Source of the DNA: CAZCPB01 sp044223975
GTDB lineage: Bacteria > Planctomycetota > Phycisphaerae > Phycisphaerales > UBA1924
DNA: 64,000 nt
Direction: 5' to 3'
NCBI GenBank assembly: GCA_044223975.1
Contig: JBGALI010000005.1
Span: forward strand, 62,001 to 126,000
Of the stretch, positions 8,025-17,394 are shown one piece after another. Positions within the stretch are counted from its first letter, which is position 1. Each line of letters opens with the position of its first letter. Under the pieces are notes generated by a model. That model was not told where the DNA came from. It ran no database searches and worked only from the letters and a program-made list of their open reading frames with translations. Made by a program: the position numbers and the translations under genes.

Positions 8025-10685
8025 ATGCAGATGAAGATCGGCTCATTGATTCTGGCCGCGGCAGCGATCACGAGTTTCTGCTGGCCTGGCGTCGTTCGGG
8101 CCCAGGAAGAGCACGGCACCACGGTGGTGGGGGCACCGGGCATTACCGAGACCGTGGAAGAGATCATGGCCCGCGCCGCCCGGGACGACAAGCCGTGGGA
8201 CCCGGCGGACGGCATCAAGCTGATCCGCGAATTCCACAATGACCGCACGGGACTGGCTCAGAACCCCGACGCGCCGGCGACGGCGATGTGGCCGATCAAC
8301 CCCGGCGTCTCGCCCATCTCGAGCCCGTTCGACAAAATCCCCGGCGGCAAGGGCGGTGGCGGGCTGTACCTGCCGCAGACGGTCGGCACCGGCTTCAACG
8401 GTGTGACGTTCGGCCAGACTCCCGGCTACGTGCCGCCGGACTCGACCGGCGCCGTGGGGCCGACGCAGGTCCTGGTGTGCGCCAACGGGCGTATCCGCGT
8501 GTACAGCAAGACTGGCGTGCTCGGCGGCTTGAACGCGACCACCGACACGTTCTTTACGTCGGTGCGCGCCGGGCAGACCACCTCGGATCCTCAGGTGAAG
8601 TTCGACCGGATCTCCAACCGCTGGTTCGTCACGATCATCACCACCTCGACCCCTAACCGCATTCTCATCGCGGTCAGCAGCGGTCCGACGATCTCCAACA
8701 CGTCCAGCTTCACGTTCTTTGGCTTCTCGCAGGACGCCGACGGCAAGCAGGTCGGCGCCTTCGCCGACCACGAGAAGACCGGCGTAGATGCCAACGCGGT
8801 CGTCATGGGCTGCAACATGTTCACAGGCGCCTCAGGCGGCTCGATCTGGGTGGTCAACAAGGCCCAGCTCCTCGCCGGCTCACTGATCTTCACCAGCTTC
8901 CGGAACCAGGGGATCGAAACCCCCAACGGGGTGGACAACGACGACGCGACCGCCACCGAGAGCTACGTGATGGGCACGTCGACCTCGTCGTTCAGCCAGA
9001 TCGTCTTCAAGCGCATCGCCAACCCGGGGGGCACCCCGACGATCGCGTCCACACAGAACCTGACCGTTCCGGTCACGGCGCTCCCGCAGTCCCAGCCAGC
9101 CGCGGGCACTACCGGCGGCCTGGACCCGATCGACGACCGCATCGCGTACGCTCAGGCCCATAAGGACCGCTTCAGCGGACAGACGCGGATCGTCGCGGCC
9201 CACAACATCAAGGTCACCAACGCGGGCGTCGGCAGCTCCTCCGGCAGCCGTAACGCGATCCGCTGGTACCAGATCGGCAACGTGACCGGCACCGTAAACC
9301 TCGTCCAGTCGGGCACGCTCTTTGATCCCAACGCCACGGTCATCGGCTACTGGATGGGCTCGGCCGCGATGACAGGACAGGGCCATTTGGCCATCGCCTC
9401 GACCGGCGCCAGCTCGGCCAGTCAGACCTTTATCCCCGTGTCCGGGCGCCTGCGCACCGATACCCTCGGCACCACCCAGGCCCCCACGACGGCGCAGGGG
9501 CCCGTGGCGAACTACAACATCCAAGGCAGCGGCACGCAGCGCTGGGGCGACTATGCCATGACCTCGGTCGATCCCACCGACGACCAGACGGTGTGGGCCT
9601 TCGCCGAGTACTGCGACGCGGCCAACTCGTGGGCCGTCCGGGCCATTCAGCTCAAGGCCCCTCCGCCGGCGACTCCGAGCTCGTGCAGCCCTCCGAGCGT
9701 GGCGCAGGGAGCGAGCAACGTGAACGTGGTGGTGACGGGGACGAGCGTGAGCGGGAGCGAGTTCTTCGACCCCGACGCGAGCTTCCCGAACCACATCGCG
9801 GCATCGTTCAGCGGCTCGGGGATCACGGTGAACTCGGTGTCGTGGAGCCCGGCGACGCCGCTGTCGGCGACGGTGAACATCAGCGTCTCGGGGGGCGCGG
9901 CAACGGGCCTGCGCAACGTCACGATCACCAACCCCGACGGTCAGTCGGCGACGGGGAACAACCTGCTCACGATCAACAGCGCCTCGGTGTGCCCGAGCTT
10001 CACGCTGAACCCCTCGGGCGGGACGTTCTGCGAGGGCGCCAACGTGGTGCTGAGCGTGGCGGCGACGGGGACCCCGGCGCCGACGCTGCAGTGGCGCAAG
10101 AACACGGTGGACATCCTGGGCCAGACGGGGACGACGCTGACGCTGAACCCGGTCCAGGCCTCCGACGCGGGGAGCTACGACTGCGTGGCGACCAACGCGT
10201 GCGGGCCGGCGGTGAGCAACGCGGCGGTGATCGCGGTGAACACGGTGGCGCAGGTGACCTCCAACCCGTCTGACGTGGCAGTGCGTGCGGTGTACTTCTC
10301 GGCGACGTTCAGCGTGGGGGCGACGGGGACGCCGTCGCCGACGTACCAGTGGCGGCGCAACGGGGTCGACCTGGTGGACGGGGGCGCGGTGAGCGGGGCG
10401 ACGACGCCGACGCTGACGTTCAACCCGGCGGACCGCGCGGACGACGGAACGACGATCGACTGCGTGGTGACCAACGTGTGCGGGAGCGCGACGAGCACCG
10501 CGGCGCTGTACACGGTGTACTGCCCGTCGGACTTTGACCAGAACGGGTTCGTGAACGGCGACGACTTCGACGCGTACGTGGTGGCGTTCGAGGCCGGGGA
10601 CCCGTCGGCGGACTTTGACAACAACCTGTTCGTGAACGGCGACGACTTCGACGCGTACGTGGTGGCGTTCGAGGCCGGGTGCTGA
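8025..10685 (+). CDS. Large secreted protein of unknown function with Ig-like and GC-dockerin domains
   Basis: 886 residues. The ATG at 8025 has GAGGAG 6 bases upstream and begins a signal peptide ending at VVRAQ (about residue 27). Residues about 30-545 form a module I do not recognise, without obvious catalytic motifs; it contains VPPDSTGAVGPTQVLVCANG and repeated beta-rich segments and could be a propeller. An IPT/TIG-like sandwich (about 553-650), two Ig-like domains (LQWRKNTVDI and YQWRRNGVDL, each with a YDCV/DCVV strand) and the duplicated dockerin tail ending in Gly-Cys follow. Codon usage changes sharply near 9690, from mixed C/G-ending to almost uniformly G-ending codons, so the C-terminal third may have been acquired or converted separately. 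Confidence 0.82.
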   Translation: MQMKIGSLILAAAAITSFCWPGVVRAQEEHGTTVVGAPGITETVEEIMARAARDDKPWDPADGIKLIREFHNDRTGLAQNPDAPATAMWPINPGVSPISSPFDKIPGGKGGGGLYLPQTVGTGFNGVTFGQTPGYVPPDSTGAVGPTQVLVCANGRIRVYSKTGVLGGLNATTDTFFTSVRAGQTTSDPQVKFDRISNRWFVTIITTSTPNRILIAVSSGPTISNTSSFTFFGFSQDADGKQVGAFADHEKTGVDANAVVMGCNMFTGASGGSIWVVNKAQLLAGSLIFTSFRNQGIETPNGVDNDDATATESYVMGTSTSSFSQIVFKRIANPGGTPTIASTQNLTVPVTALPQSQPAAGTTGGLDPIDDRIAYAQAHKDRFSGQTRIVAAHNIKVTNAGVGSSSGSRNAIRWYQIGNVTGTVNLVQSGTLFDPNATVIGYWMGSAAMTGQGHLAIASTGASSASQTFIPVSGRLRTDTLGTTQAPTTAQGPVANYNIQGSGTQRWGDYAMTSVDPTDDQTVWAFAEYCDAANSWAVRAIQLKAPPPATPSSCSPPSVAQGASNVNVVVTGTSVSGSEFFDPDASFPNHIAASFSGSGITVNSVSWSPATPLSATVNISVSGGAATGLRNVTITNPDGQSATGNNLLTINSASVCPSFTLNPSGGTFCEGANVVLSVAATGTPAPTLQWRKNTVDILGQTGTTLTLNPVQASDAGSYDCVATNACGPAVSNAAVIAVNTVAQVTSNPSDVAVRAVYFSATFSVGATGTPSPTYQWRRNGVDLVDGGAVSGATTPTLTFNPADRADDGTTIDCVVTNVCGSATSTAALYTVYCPSDFDQNGFVNGDDFDAYVVAFEAGDPSADFDNNLFVNGDDFDAYVVAFEAGC

Positions 10686-10990
10686 GACGGACGGGCCGGC
10701 CGACGAGGCCCGCATGATTACCGCAAACAGGAGCCGGGGTCTACCCCGGCTCCTTTTCTTTGCCGAGCTCGGCATTCAAGCGGAGCCGCGGCCCGTCAGG
10801 GCTCGAAATGCTCTGTGAAGCGGCCCGCGCGGGGTACTCTGTGGGGACGTCGACGCGCGGAAACGAGCAGAAAAGAACGGATTTCCGGGAGATGCCGAGG
10901 CGGAGCGCCATTCCGGGCAACACCGCCGGAGGGTCGGCGAGTGCATACGTCGGATAACCCCCGCGGCAGTGAAGTGTTCAGGAGTATGCG
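10686..10990. other. Terminator-plus-leader intergenic region
   Basis: 305 bases. An intrinsic terminator lies at 10730-10757. The remainder shows no convincing gene. GGAG at 10981-10984 is the ribosome binding site of the metalloprotease gene. Short frames at 10760-10957 and 10815-11012 encode low-complexity basic peptides and are not supported. Confidence 0.5.
10730..10757 (+). terminator. Intrinsic terminator
   Basis: A perfect 10-bp stem GGAGCCGGGG / CCCCGGCTCC with a 4-base loop (TCTA) is followed by TTTTCTTT. It lies 44 bases after the stop at 10685. The core resembles the terminator at 7754. Confidence 0.92.
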
Positions 10991-12793
10991 ATGCGTATCA
11001 CGCGTGGTCTAGCGATCGTGCTCGCGGCGGCGATGACTCCGGGGTGGGTGTCGGTCCTGGCTCAGGAACAGACCGGACCAGGGATCGGCGCCAGCGGCAC
11101 CACCGAACTCAGCGACGAAGTGGCGTCCGGTGCGCGCGAGCCGGTCACTTCACCCCTGGTCGCTATGGACGCCTCGCCCGACGGGGTGGTGACGCTGGCG
11201 CTTGACCGTGCGCTGTACGCACAGTTCGGCGGGCTCCGGTCCGTGCGGCTGACGGGGCTGCCCGTGGCCCCCGGCGCCGTGCTGGACCTTGACCTCGATC
11301 GCTTCGAGGTCTTCGCCGAAGACGCGGTGATCGTCGCTGTCACCGAACGGGGCGAGGTCGCCCAGCCGCGGCCCGATGTGCAACTCTGGCGCGGCGAGGT
11401 GGCCGGCGAGCCGGGGTCGTACGCGTACCTGGCGCTCACGCCCCACGGCAGCATGGGCCACATCCGTTCGCTCGGGCGCACGTACATCGTCTCCAGCGGT
11501 GTCGGCGGCGCGATGCCCACGGTCGTGTACGACACCGCGGCACAGGGCGCTCCGGGCGACGCGATGGCGTCGCCGGTGTGCGCCGGAGCGCTCAACGTGC
11601 CCGGCGTCGAGCCGGTGTGGGTCGACCCGGGCCCGGCGGCGTCCCGCGGCGCACGCTCGTGGTCGTGCCGCTCGATCCGCCTCGCGGTCGACTGCGACAA
11701 CGAGTTCACCAACTCGACGTTCGGCGGGAACGTGGAGAACGCGACCGCGTACGCGACGCTGCTGATCGGCGCTGTCTCGGGGATCTATACCGCCGACGCC
11801 AACCTGTCGCTCAACCTCGCCTACCTCCGCTGCTGGGTCGCCGAGGACCCGTACACCAAGGCTTCGTCGGGCGAGCAGCTCGACGAGTTCCGCGCGTACT
11901 GGAACTCATCGATGAACGGCGTCAGCCGCTCGATCGCCCACCTGCTCTCGGCCCGCAACCTCGGCGGCGGCGTGGCGTGGGTGCAGGTCGCGTGCAACAA
12001 CTCCTACGGGTACGCGGTGTCGGGCAACATGGCCGGCACGTTCCCCTACCCCGTCGCCAACCACCGCAACCAGAACTGGGACCTCATGGTCACGGCACAC
12101 GAGATCGGGCACAACCTGGGCTCCGGCCACACGCACGACCCCGGCTCGTTCAACCCCATCATCGACGGCTGCGGCAGCTCGCCGCAAGACTGCTCGCAGG
12201 CCTGGTCGGGCACGATCATGAGCTACTGCCATACCTGCCCGCAGGGCATGAAGAACATCAACATGACGCTGGGCCCGCGCCCCTCGGAGGCGATCCGCAA
12301 CTACCTCGACGGCTCGGCGCCCAACTGCGGCGGCCACCCGACCGTCAGCATCACCGCCAACCCGGTTCCCGCGACACTCTGGGTCGGCCAGACCGCGAAC
12401 TTCTCCGCCACAGCGTTGGCGGTCGGCGGGGGCGCCAACGTGACCTACCGGTGGTACCGCGACGGCGTCAAACTGACCGACGTGACCAACGCGGCGGGGA
12501 CGGTGGTTACCGGCGCCAACACCGCCGCGCTGACCCTGACCGGCGTCCACACCGCCGACAAGGGCTTCTACAGCGTGATCGCGACCAACGGCTGCGCCAC
12601 CGCGACCAGCGCCGAGGCGATTCTGCGGTGCCCCAGCGACTTCAACAGCGACGGCTTCGTCACCGGCGACGACTTCGACGCGTTCGTGGACGCGTTCGAA
12701 CAGGGAACCCCTGCCGCGGACTTTGATGCCAACGCGTTCGTGAACGGCGACGACTTTGACGGGTTCGTGCTGGCGTTCGCGGCCGGGTGCTGA
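10991..12793 (+). CDS. Secreted M12-type zinc metallopeptidase with Ig-like and GC-dockerin domains
   Basis: 600 residues. The ATG at 10991 follows GGAG (10981-10984) with 6-base spacing. A signal peptide ends near VLAQ. The zinc-binding consensus HExxHxxGxxH is present as HEIGHNLGSGH (370-380), followed by a Met-turn-like TIMSYCHTC, as in reprolysin/metzincin peptidases. The N-terminal 200 residues probably form a prodomain-like beta region. An Ig-like domain (YRWYRDGVKL ... GFYSVIATNGC) and the duplicated dockerin tail ending in Gly-Cys follow. The protein probably cleaves extracellular proteins; substrates are unknown. It closes the run of five dockerin proteins. Confidence 0.9.
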   Translation: MRITRGLAIVLAAAMTPGWVSVLAQEQTGPGIGASGTTELSDEVASGAREPVTSPLVAMDASPDGVVTLALDRALYAQFGGLRSVRLTGLPVAPGAVLDLDLDRFEVFAEDAVIVAVTERGEVAQPRPDVQLWRGEVAGEPGSYAYLALTPHGSMGHIRSLGRTYIVSSGVGGAMPTVVYDTAAQGAPGDAMASPVCAGALNVPGVEPVWVDPGPAASRGARSWSCRSIRLAVDCDNEFTNSTFGGNVENATAYATLLIGAVSGIYTADANLSLNLAYLRCWVAEDPYTKASSGEQLDEFRAYWNSSMNGVSRSIAHLLSARNLGGGVAWVQVACNNSYGYAVSGNMAGTFPYPVANHRNQNWDLMVTAHEIGHNLGSGHTHDPGSFNPIIDGCGSSPQDCSQAWSGTIMSYCHTCPQGMKNINMTLGPRPSEAIRNYLDGSAPNCGGHPTVSITANPVPATLWVGQTANFSATALAVGGGANVTYRWYRDGVKLTDVTNAAGTVVTGANTAALTLTGVHTADKGFYSVIATNGCATATSAEAILRCPSDFNSDGFVTGDDFDAFVDAFEQGTPAADFDANAFVNGDDFDGFVLAFAAGC

Positions 12794-12799
12794 GACCGC

Positions 12800-13078
12800 T
12801 CACGCCCGGGGCGGCTCGATCTCGTCGACGGTCGTGCGCCGAAGGGTCACGGGCCCGGCGGGCGTCTGGATCCTGGTTTCCTGCACTTCGCGCCGGACGA
12901 CCTGCGAACGGTTCGTCTTGCGGTCCGGGTGCGTGTCGGCCGTGATGCCGTTCCACACGTGCCCGAAGAACTCGCCCAGCGATCGCATGAGCGGCTTGGC
13001 GGGGGCCGGTGTTGGCGCGGCCGCCGGAACGCCGGATGGTTCGTGTGCTGGGTCGCGGGCTGGTTCGGGCGTGCTCAC
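12800..13078 (-). CDS. Small hypothetical protein
   Basis: 92 residues from a GTG at 13078, convergent with the metalloprotease gene and separated from it by only 6 bases. The N-terminal 30 residues are Pro/Ala-rich and disordered. The rest is compact and charged (SLGEFFGHVWNGI, then TLRRTTVDEIEPP near the end). I do not recognise a family, and there is no membrane segment or signal peptide. No clear ribosome binding site precedes the GTG, so the start is uncertain. It reads in the same direction as the lipoprotein gene upstream and may be co-transcribed. Confidence 0.5.
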   Translation of the reverse strand: MSTPEPARDPAHEPSGVPAAAPTPAPAKPLMRSLGEFFGHVWNGITADTHPDRKTNRSQVVRREVQETRIQTPAGPVTLRRTTVDEIEPPRA

Positions 13079-13114
13079 CGCGGAATCGTAGAGCGCCGGC
13101 GGCGAGATGCCGCG

Positions 13115-14359
13115 TCACCGCGCCGGCGGATCGGGCAGCACCGAGAGCGGCACGCGGATGAACCGCGGCCTGTAGATCGAGGCGTCCGAGAGCATGTGCC
13201 AGAAGTCGGCGGAGTTGACGCAGTAGCTGACGAGCAGTTCGCCTTCGCATGAGAGTTCGGGGTGGGCCTTGGCGGAGTACGCCATCAGGCGTTTATCGGC
13301 GAGGGGCTCTGGGCACTCGTAGAGCACCTTGGTCTCGCTCCACGGTCCCGCGGGCGAGCGAGCGGTTCGGGCGAGGATCTTCCTTCCCAGCAGTTCCTGG
13401 CTGTGGACCAGCACGAACCAGTTGGTGTCCATGCCCGGCGGCGGGAGTCCTCCTCCGGGCGGTGGAAGAGAAGACACGGAGAACTCGTCCATGGCGTGGT
13501 CGGCGATGGGGACGGCGTCTTCCAGCCGCGGCGTCCAAGGGTCGCCCTTTGCTCCGTTCCAGTAGAGCCACTTCGCGGGCTCTGCAATCTCCTCGGCCCG
13601 GCTCACCGAAGCAAGAAGTACCCGCTTGTTCAGCGGTTCGGTGGTGTCGACGCCATAGATGAAGACCCTGCCGCTGCACGAGGAGCCGCTCGTGCACACG
13701 CTCGTTCCCCAGGTAATCCGGCGTGCTGCCGGCTTGAGATCGGGGCCGACCGCGCCCGGGGTCGGAACGGTGCGCGATCGCCATTGGCCTGGGTCGCGGC
13801 TGGGCTTGCTGATGATCACGAGGTCGGAGCCGCGGCCTTCGAAGTTCCAGACGCCGTCGTCACGCTCGCGCGGCCGGAACAGGCGCGACATGAACAGCAC
13901 GAGGTTGGGACCGTCTTCGTAGAACTCCCACCCGCCGCCGGTTGGCCAGTACCACTCGCCGGGGCGGGGAGGAATGAACAGGGCCGTGGGCTTTCCGTCT
14001 GCGTCCGGCCTGCCCCATGCGAAGTGAATCTCGTCCGGCTCGGGGGGCGTGCCCCTCTTGTCTCCGTACGCCCTCTTGTGAATCGCTACCGCGTTGTTTA
14101 CGAGCGTCGAGCCTTGTGCGTACTTGCCGCCTTCGACGCGCCCCACGCCCGAATCGCCGAAGAGCCAGAGCACGCTGTCATTGAACAGGTACGCGGTCGC
14201 GGCGCCGTCGCCTCCGATCCAGCCTTCGGTGCGCTCAAAGACCGCGTTCCATTCGGGGGCGGGGACCACCCCGGTGAGCGGGGGCGTGCGCGTTGGTGAC
14301 TCGGTCGCGCAGCCGGCGACCAACGCGCCCGCGACCACGGCAAGAGAGAGCCGCTGCAT
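13115..14359 (-). CDS. Predicted lipoprotein, DUF4185-like beta-propeller
   Basis: 414 residues. The N-terminus MQRLSLAVVAGALVAGCAT is a lipoprotein signal peptide with lipobox LVAG-Cys17, so the protein is expected to be lipid-anchored in the envelope. The mature part is Trp-rich with repeated strand motifs (VLWLFGDSGVG, ELLVSYCVNSADFW, SPAGPWSETKVLY). These resemble the five-bladed propeller families that include DUF4185 and some glycoside-hydrolase-like proteins. Catalytic residues are not identifiable. The family link rests on pattern resemblance only. Confidence 0.75.
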   Translation of the reverse strand: MQRLSLAVVAGALVAGCATESPTRTPPLTGVVPAPEWNAVFERTEGWIGGDGAATAYLFNDSVLWLFGDSGVGRVEGGKYAQGSTLVNNAVAIHKRAYGDKRGTPPEPDEIHFAWGRPDADGKPTALFIPPRPGEWYWPTGGGWEFYEDGPNLVLFMSRLFRPRERDDGVWNFEGRGSDLVIISKPSRDPGQWRSRTVPTPGAVGPDLKPAARRITWGTSVCTSGSSCSGRVFIYGVDTTEPLNKRVLLASVSRAEEIAEPAKWLYWNGAKGDPWTPRLEDAVPIADHAMDEFSVSSLPPPGGGLPPPGMDTNWFVLVHSQELLGRKILARTARSPAGPWSETKVLYECPEPLADKRLMAYSAKAHPELSCEGELLVSYCVNSADFWHMLSDASIYRPRFIRVPLSVLPDPPAR

Positions 14360-14397
14360 TCCACCGGTATAGCACGATCCGCGGCGGCGCGACAGCG

Positions 14398-14940
14398 TTA
14401 GTGATGGCCACCCGCGTGCTTGGCCGCGTCGATCGCCTTAACGATCCCCTGCTCGGTCAGGTTCTCGTGCAGCGTCTCATCGATCAGCGCCACCGGCGCC
14501 GTGTCGCACGAACCGAGGCATTCGACCTCGATCAGCGTGTACTCGCCATCGTCGGTGGTCTCGCCGATGTCGATGCCCAGGTGGTTCTTGATCGCGTCGG
14601 AGATCTTCGGCTGGCCCTTGAACTCGCAGGCGATCGAGCGGCAGACCGCGACCAGGCGCTTGCCCTTGGGCTTGAGCCAGTATTCCTCGTAGAAACTCGC
14701 CGTGTCGAGCACCTTCGACGGCTCGATCTTGAGGAACTCGGCGATCTCGAGCATGGCCTGCGGCGGGATCCAGCCGTGGGCGTGTTGCACGGCGTGCAGG
14801 CACGGCAGCAGCGCGCCCATCTTGTCCTCGTACCGGGGCAGGACCTGCTCTCGCAGCGTGGTCTGCATCGCGGGTGTCAGGTACGGCTCGGCCCGACGCT
14901 CGACCTTGGCCGCGCCGGAGTTCTTGGTGATCCAGGCCAT
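14398..14940 (-). CDS. nuoE: NADH-quinone oxidoreductase subunit E (2Fe-2S, thioredoxin-like)
   Basis: 180 residues, the usual NuoE length. NuoE carries the N1a [2Fe-2S] cluster in the peripheral arm of respiratory complex I. All four ligands are present: C100 and C105 (CRSIAC) and C141 and C145 (CLGSC). The helical N-terminal part contains LLPCLHAVQHAHGWIP, typical of the family. The ATG at 14940 is the natural start; the frame stays open far upstream, but that part overlaps the lamin-tail gene in another frame. No nuoF or other nuo gene is adjacent. It follows the lamin-tail gene by 44 bases and may be co-transcribed with it. Homologous subunits also occur in NAD-dependent hydrogenases and formate dehydrogenases, so the complex it joins is inferred. 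Confidence 0.88.
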   Translation of the reverse strand: MAWITKNSGAAKVERRAEPYLTPAMQTTLREQVLPRYEDKMGALLPCLHAVQHAHGWIPPQAMLEIAEFLKIEPSKVLDTASFYEEYWLKPKGKRLVAVCRSIACEFKGQPKISDAIKNHLGIDIGETTDDGEYTLIEVECLGSCDTAPVALIDETLHENLTEQGIVKAIDAAKHAGGHH

Positions 14941-14984
14941 GCGGTGCCTCGCTCGCGCCCCGCGGCGGCGGGGGCGTGGAAAAC

Positions 14985-15794
14985 TCACTTGGACGACGCG
15001 GGCTCCTTGGGTTTCTCGTCCTTCGGTGCCGCGCCCTCGGGCCGAAAACGACCCGGGCTGAATGGTAGACCGTCGACCTCGGCGTGCGGCAGGAAGCGCA
15101 TCGTCAGACCGTCGCGCTGCACGCTCCCGGAGGTGGTCGCCGGGGCGTCCTCGATGACAGCCGCGTCCTTGGGCACGGGCTTGCCCGGGTCGGCGCCCCA
15201 GCGCACGCGATCGACCGGCGTGCCATCCGGCGCCGAGAGCAGGACAAAGTCGCCGCCGTTGGAAAACCCCGCGCGGCTGCTGGTCGCCCGCATCGTGAAA
15301 ACCCAGGCGTTGTCGAAGCGGTCGTTCTTCGCGGCAGGGGCTTTGGACGAGTCCCCGACCGGCCCCGTCCATTTCTGCTTGTTGCCGTTGAACACCACGA
15401 CCACCTCGCCGGGCTGGAGCGTGAGCGCGGGGAACTTGAAGTTCACGTTGGGGGGCGGCTTCTTGCCGTTCTCGGGTTTCTTGGCGTCCGATTCGACCGC
15501 CGCGGAATCGCGGAGCGTGTAGCCCTTGAGTTCGATGGGCGCGTTGTGGGGGTTGAAGAGTTCGACAAACTCGTCGCCAGTCGCGTCGCGCGATCCGTCC
15601 TTGTTTGCGTCGCACCGCGTGAGGTCCCCGCCCGCGGCCTTCTCGGTTGGCACGGCGTACAGCACCTCGGTGATCACAGGGTGCGGGGGGGCGACGGGTG
15701 GAGTGGGGGGCTCGGCGAACACGCCCCACAGAATATCGAACACCATTTCCAGCCGCGACTCCGCGGCCAAGGGGTGCGGCGGGCGCGTGGACAT
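14985..15794 (-). CDS. Lamin-tail-domain protein
   Basis: 269 residues from the ATG at 15794. The segment VITEVLYAVP ... GDEFVELFNPHNAPIELKGYTL ... LTLQPGEVVVVFN is a classic bacterial lamin-tail (LTD) domain, an Ig-fold module common in secreted or surface proteins. There is no clear signal peptide, although the N-terminus has a short hydrophobic stretch (MVFDILWGVF). Both ends are Pro/Lys-rich. The gene is divergent from lysS, with 13 bases between the start codons, and lies just upstream of nuoE. The molecular role is unknown. Confidence 0.75.
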   Translation of the reverse strand: MSTRPPHPLAAESRLEMVFDILWGVFAEPPTPPVAPPHPVITEVLYAVPTEKAAGGDLTRCDANKDGSRDATGDEFVELFNPHNAPIELKGYTLRDSAAVESDAKKPENGKKPPPNVNFKFPALTLQPGEVVVVFNGNKQKWTGPVGDSSKAPAAKNDRFDNAWVFTMRATSSRAGFSNGGDFVLLSAPDGTPVDRVRWGADPGKPVPKDAAVIEDAPATTSGSVQRDGLTMRFLPHAEVDGLPFSPGRFRPEGAAPKDEKPKEPASSK

Positions 15795-15807
15795 AGACTT
15801 TCCCCCT

Positions 15808-17391
<1,584 letters not shown>

Positions 17392-17394
17392 GGC

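Noticed and set aside
6628..8046. Long minus-strand frame (472 codons) opposite the kelch protein
   Set aside because: It is antisense to a clearly coding gene with a signal peptide and known domains; its translation is Arg/Val/Gly/Ala-rich and without motifs, a shadow of C/G-ending codons.
8880..10775. Long minus-strand frame (631 codons) opposite the Ig-dockerin protein
   Set aside because: Arg/His-rich shadow translation; it even covers the intrinsic terminator at 10730.
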